Positions 1 to 5,435 of a DNA stretch of 9,215 bases are shown piece by piece. The stretch spans positions 1 to 9,215 of the forward strand of contig JALOAT010000089.1 of assembly GCA_023228645.1 (NCBI GenBank), read 5' to 3'. Position numbers and translations under genes: made by a program. This DNA is from Gammaproteobacteria bacterium. Lineage in GTDB: Bacteria > Pseudomonadota > Gammaproteobacteria > Thiohalomonadales > Thiohalomonadaceae. How positions within the stretch are numbered: position 1 is the stretch's first letter; each line of letters starts with the position of its first letter. The notes under the pieces were generated by a model. It made no database searches. It saw nothing but the letters and a program-made list of their open reading frames with translations, and was not told where the DNA came from.

Positions 1-105
1 GCATTCTGAAAGCGCGAACGTGGGTTGACTCAGGCCTACGGCCTTCGCCCTTCGGGCGCCTTCGGCGTCCCGTTTCGCTCACGCGAAACGGTCGATTCCC
101 ATCAC
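1..105. repeat. Direct repeat, copy 1 (hairpin-rich, with internal insert)
   Basis: The first 31 bases are identical to positions 125-155, and the block 45-64 is identical to 170-189. A further shared stretch (TCGATTCCC followed by A/G and TCAC) closes each copy. Copy 1 carries about 26 extra bases (65-90) that copy 2 lacks, and this insert contains a perfect 7-bp inverted repeat (CGTTTCG at 71-77, CGAAACG at 84-90). The shared part also folds: GGCC-TAC-GGCC (33-43) and a 5-bp stem CGCCC/GGGCG around TTC (46-58). It resembles a dispersed REP-like intergenic element. The window begins inside or at the edge of the array, so more copies may lie to the left. Confidence 0.8.
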
Positions 106-113
106 CCGCTCCA
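92..113 (+). other. tRNA-Gly 3'-end fragment (T-loop to CCA), no tRNA body
   Basis: These 22 bases read as the last part of a tRNA-Gly: most of the T-loop (TCGATT), the 3' half of the T-stem (CCCAT), the 3' acceptor strand (CACCCGC), a T discriminator and CCA. From memory this matches the common gammaproteobacterial tRNA-Gly(TCC) 3' end. The 5' T-stem strand, anticodon arm, D arm and 5' acceptor strand are absent upstream, where the repeat lies instead, so this is not a working tRNA gene. It could be an attachment-site remnant left by an integrated element, or a piece of tRNA captured by the repeat. Chance resemblance is less likely but not excluded. Confidence 0.5.
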
Positions 114-124
114 TCTACCGCAAT

Positions 125-204
125 GCATTCTGAAAGCGCGAACGTGGGTTGACTCGGGCCAGACGGCCCTCGCCCTTCGGGCGCCTTCGTTCGATTCCCG
201 TCAC
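125..204. repeat. Direct repeat, copy 2 (lacks the insert of copy 1)
   Basis: Positions 125-155 repeat 1-31 exactly and 170-189 repeat 45-64 exactly, giving a period of 124-125 bases. The variable segment between them differs by a few bases but keeps its folding potential. The CGCCC/GGGCG hairpin (171-183) is preserved. The copy then runs directly into TTCGATTCCCGTCAC, the same T-loop-like tail as copy 1, but the Gly acceptor sequence is not continued after it. Confidence 0.8.
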
Positions 205-355
205 TGTTCATTCTTCCAGCCGCGCTTGTCACGTAGGCGCTGCGCGCCAATATGACCTACGACGTTTGGTATTCCTCTGCGATCTCTGTGGCTCTGTGTT
301 GAATGGGTGTCGTCTTTCACCCGCGCACGTTAACCCGCACTGCGGCCGGCGCGGC
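205..355. other. Gene-free stretch downstream of the ferritin-VIT gene
   Basis: I see no credible gene between the repeats and the minus-strand stop codon at 356-358. The stretch contains a compact inverted repeat GGCGC-TGC-GCGCC (236-248), nested in an outer CGTAGG (232-237) / CCTACG (256-261). It also has three CTCTG units at 275-279, 284-288 and 292-296, and a GGGTG (305-309) / CACCC (318-322) hairpin. None of these is followed by a T-run on the minus strand, so I cannot name a clear intrinsic terminator for the gene that ends here. A repeat-type or Rho-dependent ending is possible. Confidence 0.5.
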
Positions 356-1219
356 TTACACGTCTACGCCAATTACGGTCTTCAGCAGCCAGCCGATGCC
401 GAAGGAGATCGCGGCCACGCCCACGGAAATGGCGGCCATCTTAGCGAAGCGCGGCAGGAAGGCGACTTCCTTGGCCACCGCGATATAGAACGTATAGCCG
501 GCGATGATCAGCACCGACGACGCCAGCATGACGCCCAGCGCCACGAACACGCTGTCGAGCAGGAAGTACGGCGCAACCAGGACGACCACGGTGAGCAGAT
601 ACGCCACCCCCGTATAGAGCGCCGATTTGAGTGGGTCCGTGTCCTCGTCGTTACCCTCCTGAGCCGAGAGATAGCCCGAACTCGCCATGGACAGCGAGGC
701 GGCGATACCCATGATGAGACCGGTCACGGCAATGAGCCGGCTGTTGGCAAACGCCAGGGTCAGGCCCGCCAGGGTGCCGGTCAGCTCCACCAGGGCATCG
801 TTGAGCCCAAGTACGACGGCGCCCGCATAGGCGAGTCGTTCGTCGTTAAGGCGATCCACCAGCGCCTTCTCGTGGCGCTTTTCATCCTCGCCGATGGCCG
901 CCACCTGCGGGAATTCACTGGCCACTTCGCGGTAGAAGGTCTGCGCGCGATCCTCGCCGCCCTCCATGAGCTTCAGCGCGAACGACAAGCCGAACACGCG
1001 CGCCAGCAACACGTACCAGCCCAGCAACCAGCGCCGCGGCGCCACCTCCTGCCCGGTGATGGAGCGCCACACCTCGTAATGACGGTATTCGTCCTGGGCC
1101 ACGGTTTCCAGCACCTTGCGGTTGCGCTCGTCGCGACTGAGCGCCGCGAGCCGCCGGTAAATGAGGTGCTCGGTATGCTCCGAGCGCTGCTGGGCCAGGA
1201 TGCGTGCGCGAAGGTCCAT
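356..1219 (-). CDS. Membrane-bound ferritin-like / VIT1-CCC1 fusion, probable iron exporter (MbfA-like)
   Basis: This 287-residue protein joins an N-terminal ferritin-like (rubrerythrin-type) domain, about residues 1-125, to a C-terminal VIT1/CCC1 membrane domain, about 128-287. Visible di-iron-type ligands are E14 or E17, the DEYRH motif (E44, H47) and the DEKRH motif (E113, H116). The VIT part shows GLNDALVEL (138-146) and MASSGYLSA (178-186), typical of the family, with about five hydrophobic segments. Proteins of this architecture (MbfA, erythrin-VIT) export iron across the inner membrane in rhizobia and relatives. The same frame can be read from a TTG at 1249. I chose the ATG at 1219 because AAAGGG lies 6 bases upstream and the ferritin helix begins just after it. 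The gene is divergent from the cytochrome operon. Substrate could be Fe2+ and/or Mn2+. Confidence 0.88.
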   Translation of the reverse strand: MDLRARILAQQRSEHTEHLIYRRLAALSRDERNRKVLETVAQDEYRHYEVWRSITGQEVAPRRWLLGWYVLLARVFGLSFALKLMEGGEDRAQTFYREVASEFPQVAAIGEDEKRHEKALVDRLNDERLAYAGAVVLGLNDALVELTGTLAGLTLAFANSRLIAVTGLIMGIAASLSMASSGYLSAQEGNDEDTDPLKSALYTGVAYLLTVVVLVAPYFLLDSVFVALGVMLASSVLIIAGYTFYIAVAKEVAFLPRFAKMAAISVGVAAISFGIGWLLKTVIGVDV

Positions 1220-1222
1220 AAG

Positions 1223-1231
1223 TTTCCCTTT
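1223..1231 (-). promoter_or_regulatory. Ribosome binding site deciding the ferritin-VIT start
   Basis: On the minus strand this reads AAAGGGAAA, with the GGG ending 6 bases before the ATG at 1219. It is a modest Shine-Dalgarno match. It favours the ATG over the in-frame TTG 30 bases further upstream. Confidence 0.5.
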
Positions 1232-1279
1232 GCCGGATACCTGCCCCAAGAGTACCCGAGTTGGTGACGGACCGGCTTC

Positions 1280-1296
1280 TTTCAGTTTGGCTTCAG
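1280..1296 (+). promoter_or_regulatory. Candidate OmpR-family operator: TTTCAG-N5-CTTCAG
   Basis: Two near-identical hexamers, TTTCAG (1280-1285) and CTTCAG (1291-1296), share TTCAG with a period of exactly 11 bases, one helical turn. OmpR-family regulators such as PhoP, PmrA and QseB typically bind tandem direct repeats of this geometry, placed where the -35 element would be. A weak -10-like TAACCT follows at 1307-1312. A third TTCAG lies at 1324-1328, about three turns further on, next to the ribosome binding site. The site is upstream of the operon that encodes an OmpR-family regulator, so autoregulation is the natural inference. No binding evidence exists here. Confidence 0.4.
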
Positions 1297-1306
1297 ACTC
1301 GCCCGC

Positions 1307-1312
1307 TAACCT
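1307..1312 (+). promoter_or_regulatory. Weak -10-like element for the cytochrome operon
   Basis: TAACCT lies 10 bases after the candidate operator and 27 bases before the first ATG of the operon. It agrees with the sigma-70 -10 consensus only at positions 1, 2 and 6, and no good -35 is visible. That would suit a regulator-dependent promoter, but the call rests mostly on position. Confidence 0.25.
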
Positions 1313-1339
1313 CTCCGCAAGCTTTCAGGAGAGACCGCC

Positions 1340-1897
1340 ATGACCAACGAAGTGAAGGTATGGGACCTGTTCGTACGGGTGTTTCACTGGTCCCTGGTCG
1401 GTGCCTTTGTCGTGGCCTGGTTCAGTGAAGACGTTCAGCGCCTGCACGTGCTCTCCGGCTACACCGTGGCCGGGTTGGTGTTGAGCCGGATCGTCTGGGG
1501 CTTCATCGGATCGCGTCATGCACGCTTCAGCGATTTCGTGCCCACGGCCGGCGAATTCATCGATTACATGAAAGCCATGCTGCGTGGCCGCCCACCCCAC
1601 TACACCGGTCACAACCCCGCAGGCGGCGCCATGATCATCGCGCTGCTCGCGAGCCTGCTGTTCACCGCACTGTCCGGGATCGCCACTTATGGCAGCGAGG
1701 GCAAGGGCCCGCTCGTGGGCCTGATGTCTTCGCTCGGCAAAGACGCCGGGGGGGCCATCGAGGAGGTGCACGAATTCTTTGCCAACCTGACCGTTCTGCT
1801 GGTGGGCCTGCACGTGGCCGGCGTGATCGCCGGCAGCCTGCTGCACCGTGAAAACCTGATCCGCGCCATGGTCACCGGCCGGAAACGTAACCACTGA
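1340..1897 (+). CDS. Prokaryotic cytochrome b561-family protein, electron donor to DHC/SHP
   Basis: This 185-residue inner-membrane di-haem b-type cytochrome belongs to the Ni/Fe-hydrogenase cytochrome b / b561 superfamily. It has four hydrophobic segments at roughly 14-32, 38-57, 95-116 and 145-168. Likely haem-ligand histidines are H16 in the opening VRVFHW, H36 in RLHVLSGY, H144 in EEVHE and H158 in GLHVAGV. The N-terminal VWDLFVRVFHW is the family signature. The start is supported by AGGAGA (1327-1332), 7 bases from the ATG. It is the first gene of the plus-strand operon; its stop codon is part of the next gene's ribosome binding site. In organisms with SHP and DHC a membrane cytochrome b of this kind is regularly adjacent, and it is thought to pass quinol electrons to periplasmic DHC. 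Confidence 0.9.
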   Translation: MTNEVKVWDLFVRVFHWSLVGAFVVAWFSEDVQRLHVLSGYTVAGLVLSRIVWGFIGSRHARFSDFVPTAGEFIDYMKAMLRGRPPHYTGHNPAGGAMIIALLASLLFTALSGIATYGSEGKGPLVGLMSSLGKDAGGAIEEVHEFFANLTVLLVGLHVAGVIAGSLLHRENLIRAMVTGRKRNH

Positions 1898-1901
1898 GGA
1901 G
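1895..1901 (+). promoter_or_regulatory. Ribosome binding site for the SHP gene, overlapping the cytochrome b stop
   Basis: TGAGGAG contains the stop codon TGA of the cytochrome b gene and a good Shine-Dalgarno sequence. It is 7 bases from the ATG at 1909 and only 1 base from the in-frame TTG at 1903, so ATG is the start. The arrangement implies translational coupling. Confidence 0.75.
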
Positions 1902-1908
1902 ATTGCCC

Positions 1909-2301
1909 ATGAAAAAGATATTTCTGATCACTGCCGTGCTCGCCAGCGCACCCGTGTTCGCCGCCCATCCGGTGGTGGAGGAGCTCATGACCGAATACCG
2001 CGCCGGCGGCACGGCGCAATTCAGCGCCGAACAGGGCCGCGCATTGTGGAACCAGGAAAACCGCAACGGTGACGAGGTTCGCACCTGCGCGAGCTGCCAT
2101 GCCGCCGACCTGCGCAAGGAAGGACGCCACGCCTCGACCGGCCGGGCCATCGGTCCGCTCGCGCCTTCTGTAGATCCGAAACGGCTGACGCAGCGGTCCG
2201 AGATCGAAAAATGGTTCGGCCGAAACTGTAAGTGGACCTTCGGGCGTGTCTGCACCCCGGAAGAGAAGGGCCATTTCCTGGCCTTCATCCAGAGCCAATA
2301 G
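1909..2301 (+). CDS. shp: SHP-type high-spin monohaem cytochrome c (DUF1924), O2/NO-binding candidate
   Basis: This 130-residue secreted c-type cytochrome has a signal peptide at residues 1-18/19 (hydrophobic core, cleavage around VFA-A). The haem site is CASCH (C60, C63, H64). The decisive feature is near the C-terminus: GRNCKWTFGRVC, with N106 followed directly by C107 and a second cysteine at C115. In Rhodobacter sphaeroides SHP the sixth haem ligand is an asparagine 45 residues after the haem His, and the protein has a disulphide. Here the spacing is 42, and mature numbering falls close to the published His43/Asn88. SHP's Asn leaves on reduction, letting O2 or NO bind. The gene sits between cytochrome b and DHC, the known SHP arrangement. 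Many databases would call this only a DUF1924 protein. Physiological role is unknown. Confidence 0.87.
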   Translation: MKKIFLITAVLASAPVFAAHPVVEELMTEYRAGGTAQFSAEQGRALWNQENRNGDEVRTCASCHAADLRKEGRHASTGRAIGPLAPSVDPKRLTQRSEIEKWFGRNCKWTFGRVCTPEEKGHFLAFIQSQ

Positions 2302-2305
2302 GAGA
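2300..2305 (+). promoter_or_regulatory. Ribosome binding site deciding the DHC start
   Basis: AGGAGA starts in the SHP stop codon region and ends 6 bases before the ATG at 2312. An in-frame ATG at 2306 would have no spacer, so 2312 is preferred. Confidence 0.7.
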
Positions 2306-2311
2306 ATGCAC

Positions 2312-2887
2312 ATGAAAAGACTACTGACTGTATTCCTGATCACCGGCACCCTGGCAGGTACCGGCGGGGCAGTGTTCTACGCCGGCGCTGCGGCCGGTGA
2401 CGACGACAAGCGCCCGTTCTGGCGTGACGCCCGCACCGTCTCACGTGATTTCAAACCCGTCATGAACGCCGATTACCAGAACGAATGCGGCAGCTGCCAC
2501 ATGGCCTTCCCGCCCGGGTTGCTGCCGGCACGTTCCTGGCAGCGCATCATGGGCGGGCTCGCCGACCACTTCGGCGACAATGCGGAACTCGCCCCGGAGA
2601 CACAGGCGTCCATCACGGAGTATCTTCTGGCCAATGCTGCCGAGCGCGCCCGCTCGCGCCGCGCCGACAAGTTCCTGCGCAGCATCGCCGCCAACGAGGC
2701 GCCGATACGCATCACCGAGACGCGCTACTTCGTGCGTAAGCACGATGAGATCCCAGAGCGCATGGTGAGCGGCAACCCGCAGGTGAAGGGCATGGCCAAC
2801 TGCGTGACCTGCCACGGCAGAGCGGAGGAAGGCGTGTTCAACGATGATGAGGTGAGGATCCCTGGCTATGAATGGGCACATTTCTGA
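2312..2887 (+). CDS. dhc: Dihaem cytochrome c, DHC family (electron donor to SHP)
   Basis: This 191-residue periplasmic protein has an N-terminal hydrophobic signal or anchor segment (about 4-28) and two haem c sites, CGSCH (C59, C62, H63) and CVTCH (C164, C167, H168). The pattern NECGSCHMAFPPGLLP followed by SWQRIMGGLADHFGDNAEL is characteristic of the DHC family. H86 and H144 are candidate distal ligands for bis-His coordination. In characterised systems DHC binds and reduces SHP and takes electrons from the membrane cytochrome b. It starts 10 bases after the SHP stop. Its 3' end overlaps the next gene by 20 bases, so the two are likely translationally coupled. Confidence 0.9.
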   Translation: MKRLLTVFLITGTLAGTGGAVFYAGAAAGDDDKRPFWRDARTVSRDFKPVMNADYQNECGSCHMAFPPGLLPARSWQRIMGGLADHFGDNAELAPETQASITEYLLANAAERARSRRADKFLRSIAANEAPIRITETRYFVRKHDEIPERMVSGNPQVKGMANCVTCHGRAEEGVFNDDEVRIPGYEWAHF

Positions 2888-3398
2888 CCGGTTTCGGCAC
2901 ACGGCGGCGGCCACCCTCCTCGCCCTCGGGCTGGCTGCGGCCGTGCTGCCGACTTCTACCACTGCCGCGGATACACGCCTGTCCCTGGAGGCGATCGCGG
3001 CCAGGGCGCTCGACCTGCATCCGGGTGAAACCCTCGAGGTGGAACGGGAGCGCAAGCGGGGGCGCGACGTCTACGACGTGGAGATCCTCGATGCCGCCCG
3101 CGACACGGTCTGGAAGCTGCGCTTCGACGCCGTCAGCGGCGAGTTGCTGAAAGAGGAGGCCGAACCCGCCCACGACCACGCGCGCCGCCTGCGTCAGGAA
3201 GGGAGTATCGTGGCGCTCGCCACGGTGGCCGACGCCGCCCAGCGCGTGCGGGCAGGAGAATTGCTGGAGGTCGAACTCAAACACCGACGTGGCCATTACA
3301 TCTACGAGGTGGAGATCCTCGATGAGCGGGGGCAGGTGTGGGAACTGAAGTTCGACGCGCGTGACGGCAATTTTCTGGAAGAGGAGGCGGATGACTGA
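2868..3398 (+). CDS. Periplasmic tandem-PepSY protein
   Basis: This 176-residue secreted protein has a signal peptide ending around residue 34 (TTAAD) and then two PepSY domains, about 38-96 and 114-172. The two halves are clear duplicates: DVYDVEILD (67-75) matches YIYEVEILD (144-152), and VWKLRFDA (81-88) matches VWELKFDA (157-164), an offset of 76-77 residues. The duplication shows even in DNA, where a 16-base stretch at 3078-3093 recurs at 3309-3324. Each domain ends in an acidic run, KEEAE and LEEEADD. GAGGA (2854-2858) precedes the ATG by 9 bases. The gene overlaps dhc by 20 bases and shares one base with the next gene (TGATG). PepSY domains are linked to inhibition of partner proteins or to metal and signal sensing. 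A role as periplasmic partner of the sensor kinase or the cytochromes is inference. Confidence 0.85.
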   Translation: MNGHISDRFRHTAAATLLALGLAAAVLPTSTTAADTRLSLEAIAARALDLHPGETLEVERERKRGRDVYDVEILDAARDTVWKLRFDAVSGELLKEEAEPAHDHARRLRQEGSIVALATVADAAQRVRAGELLEVELKHRRGHYIYEVEILDERGQVWELKFDARDGNFLEEEADD

Positions 3399-4066
3399 TG
3401 CGGCTGCTGCTGGTCGAGGATGACAAAGGATTGCGTGACGGGCTCACGCAGGCGCTCCATGGGGCGGGCTACGCGGTCGACACCGCCGACAACGGTATCG
3501 ACGCGGAAGCGCTCGGCCATGTGGAGCCCTACGACGCCGTCATCCTCGACCTCGGCCTGCCGCGGCGCAGCGGATTGGACGTGCTGCGCGCCTGGCGCTC
3601 CCGCGCCAACAAGGTGCCCGTGATCATCCTCACCGCACGCGGTGCATGGCATGAAAAGGTGGACGGGTTTCAGGCCGGCTGCGACGACTATCTCGCCAAG
3701 CCCTTCCACGTGGAGGAGCTGCTGGCGCGGCTCGCGGCCTTGCTGCGCCGCTCCAGCGGCCAGGCGGGTGCGGCGGTCACCGTGGGCGAACTTGCCCTCG
3801 ACGAGGAACGCCAGACCGTCACCACCGCAGGCGGCACCACCCACAGCCTCACCGGCACCGAATTCCGGTTGCTGCGCTACTTCATGCTCAACGCCGGCAA
3901 GCTGCTGTCCAAGTCACGGCTCACTGAACATGTCTACGAATACGACGACGACCGCGACAGCAACGTCATCGAGGTCTACGTGAATCGCCTGCGCCAGAAG
4001 CTCGGCCGCGAGTGGATCGAGACGCGGCGCGGACAAGGCTACATCTTCAGGAATCCCGTGCCGTGA
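3398..4066 (+). CDS. OmpR/PhoB-family response regulator (PhoP/QseB-like)
   Basis: This 222-residue regulator has an N-terminal receiver domain (1-115) with acidic pocket E7/D8/D9, phospho-acceptor D51 (LDLGLP), T79 and K101 (KPF). A winged-helix DNA-binding domain (about 128-220) includes the SLTGTEFRLLRYF and VIEVYVNRLRQKL segments and ends RGQGYIF. It shares one base with the PepSY gene and one base with the kinase gene (both TGATG). GAGGAGG at 3381-3387 supplies the ribosome binding site. It is the obvious partner of the kinase that follows, and most likely acts on the operon promoter with its 11-base direct repeats. Orthology to PhoP or QseB specifically cannot be settled by eye. Confidence 0.95.
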   Translation: MRLLLVEDDKGLRDGLTQALHGAGYAVDTADNGIDAEALGHVEPYDAVILDLGLPRRSGLDVLRAWRSRANKVPVIILTARGAWHEKVDGFQAGCDDYLAKPFHVEELLARLAALLRRSSGQAGAAVTVGELALDEERQTVTTAGGTTHSLTGTEFRLLRYFMLNAGKLLSKSRLTEHVYEYDDDRDSNVIEVYVNRLRQKLGREWIETRRGQGYIFRNPVP

Positions 4067-5379
4067 TGTCGCTGCAGCGGCGCCTCGGCCTGGGCATCGG
4101 CGCGAGCCTGGCGCTGGTGCTGCTGGCCGTGTGGGTCGCAGTGGGCTGGTCCACGCGCCGGCTCAGCGAGGACTACGTGGCCTCGCGCCTGGAACACGAT
4201 GCGGAAAGCCTGCTCGCGGCCCTGACCCTCACGCCCACGCCCACACTCAACACCGAGGCCGTGAGCGCCGTGTACCGCCGCCCTTATTCCGGCCACTACT
4301 ACACGGTGGCCACCGGGTCCCTGGTGCTGCGCTCACGCTCCCTATGGGACGAGACGCTCAACCTGGCCACCGCCGGCGAGGCGCGCACCGCCCGCCTGAC
4401 CGGACCGCGCGATCAAACCCTGTTGATCTACGCGCGCCGCTACACCCGCGACGGCGTGCCGGTCGACATCGCGGTGGCCGAAGACCTCGCACCCATGGAG
4501 CGCAGCATCGACGAATTCCAGCGCGCGCTCGGGCTCATTTTGCTCGTTGCCGTGCTGCTGGTGCTGGCGGGCACACGCCTGGGCATACGCCAGGGTCTCG
4601 CGCCCCTCGATCGACTCCGCCATGAGGTCGACCGCATCGAGCGCGGTGAAGCGGCCGGCCTGCCTTCCGGGGCCCCCGCGGAGGTGGCGCCGCTGGTGGA
4701 GGCCATCAACCGCCTGCTGCGCCTCACCGCCCAGCGCATGGCGCGTTCGCGCACGGCCCTCGGTGATTTGGCCCACGCCCTGAAGACACCGCTCGCGCTC
4801 ATCCTGCAAACCGCCGACGACCCGGCCAGCGCCACGGCCGCGCCGGCGCGCGCACGCCTGCGCAGCGAAGCGGAGCGCATCCATGCGCTCATCGAACGCG
4901 AACTCAGCCGCGCGCGCGTAGCGGGCGCCGCGGGTCCGGGCCAGCGCTTCCGTCCCGCCGACGACGTGCCGGCGCTGCTGGAGGTGATCCGCGGGCTGTA
5001 CGCGGACCGCCACCTGGCCATTGCCCAGTCCGTGCCCGCGCGCAGCTATGCCGTGGACCGCGAGGACATGCTGGAACTGCTCGGCAACCTGCTCGACAAC
5101 GCCGCCAAGTGGGCCCACGGACGCCTCCGCGTGAGCGTCGCAGACGCGCCGGACCTGCGGCTGTGCGTGGAAGACGACGGCCCGGGCTGCAGCGGCGACG
5201 AACTCGCGCAGATCACCGGCCGCGGCGTGCGCCTGGACGAGACCGTACCGGGCAGCGGCCTCGGGCTCAGCATCGTGCGCGCCATCGTCGACGGCTATGG
5301 CGGCACCCTCACCCTCAGCCGTTCCGAGGCGCTCGGCGGCCTGCGCGTCGAGGTCGGTTTCCCCGCGCATCCCGGTTGA
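4066..5379 (+). CDS. Membrane sensor histidine kinase (PhoQ/QseC-like)
   Basis: This 437-residue inner-membrane kinase has transmembrane segments at about 8-28 and 154-170, enclosing a periplasmic sensor domain of about 125 residues. A HAMP-like linker (about 171-225) follows. The phospho-acceptor is H237 in LGDLAHALKTPLAL, of the PhoQ type (HxLKTPLA). The ATPase core shows the N box around N341/N345 (LGNLLDNAAK), G1 VEDDGPG (368-374) and G2 GSGLGLSIV (396-404). I took the ATG overlapping the regulator's stop codon (TGATG) as the start. Upstream in-frame codons would place extra polar residues before the first membrane segment. The periplasmic domain has no recognisable ligand fold to me. Its neighbours suggest a signal tied to the periplasmic cytochromes or the PepSY protein. 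Confidence 0.93.
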   Translation: MSLQRRLGLGIGASLALVLLAVWVAVGWSTRRLSEDYVASRLEHDAESLLAALTLTPTPTLNTEAVSAVYRRPYSGHYYTVATGSLVLRSRSLWDETLNLATAGEARTARLTGPRDQTLLIYARRYTRDGVPVDIAVAEDLAPMERSIDEFQRALGLILLVAVLLVLAGTRLGIRQGLAPLDRLRHEVDRIERGEAAGLPSGAPAEVAPLVEAINRLLRLTAQRMARSRTALGDLAHALKTPLALILQTADDPASATAAPARARLRSEAERIHALIERELSRARVAGAAGPGQRFRPADDVPALLEVIRGLYADRHLAIAQSVPARSYAVDREDMLELLGNLLDNAAKWAHGRLRVSVADAPDLRLCVEDDGPGCSGDELAQITGRGVRLDETVPGSGLGLSIVRAIVDGYGGTLTLSRSEALGGLRVEVGFPAHPG

Positions 5380-5390
5380 GTGCCATCTTG

Positions 5391-5396
5391 TATGAT
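5391..5396 (+). promoter_or_regulatory. Candidate -10 element for the asmA-mutY-yggX group
   Basis: TATGAT lies in the 56-base gap between the kinase stop and the asmA start, 39 bases before the ATG, and matches the sigma-70 -10 consensus at five of six bases. No convincing -35 lies 15-18 bases upstream. It stands out in otherwise GC-rich sequence, but the promoter call is tentative. No hairpin terminator is visible in the gap, so read-through from the kinase is also possible. Confidence 0.4.
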
Positions 5397-5435
5397 TCGG
5401 GGCCAGCCCGCGCCCGAGTGCTACAAGGACACACC

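Noticed and set aside
1..204. CRISPR array
   Set aside because: Only two copies with a 124-base period and unequal internal length, with no regular spacers. The pattern fits an intergenic repeat.
25..255. Possible small protein in the repeat region
   Set aside because: The frame runs across both repeat copies and their hairpins, has no ribosome binding site and no recognisable product.
305..322. GGGTG/CACCC hairpin as terminator for the ferritin-VIT gene
   Set aside because: Five-base stem with an 8-base loop and no T-run on the minus strand. Too weak to call.
149..1267. Long plus-strand open frame of 372 codons opposite the ferritin-VIT gene
   Set aside because: Its product is rich in His, Arg and Gln with no domain, a usual artefact opposite a GC-rich gene. 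The minus-strand frame encodes a recognisable family.
4342..5370. 342-codon minus-strand open frame across the kinase gene
   Set aside because: Low-complexity Ala/Arg/His product with no motif. The plus strand carries all the kinase boxes in order.
5109..5435. Upstream extension of the asmA reading frame into the kinase gene
   Set aside because: The extension is Arg/Pro-rich and precedes the signal-anchor helix. ATG 5436 has a proper ribosome binding site and starts right before the membrane segment.
5380..5435. Terminator between the kinase and asmA
   Set aside because: No stable GC stem followed by T residues in the 56-base gap.
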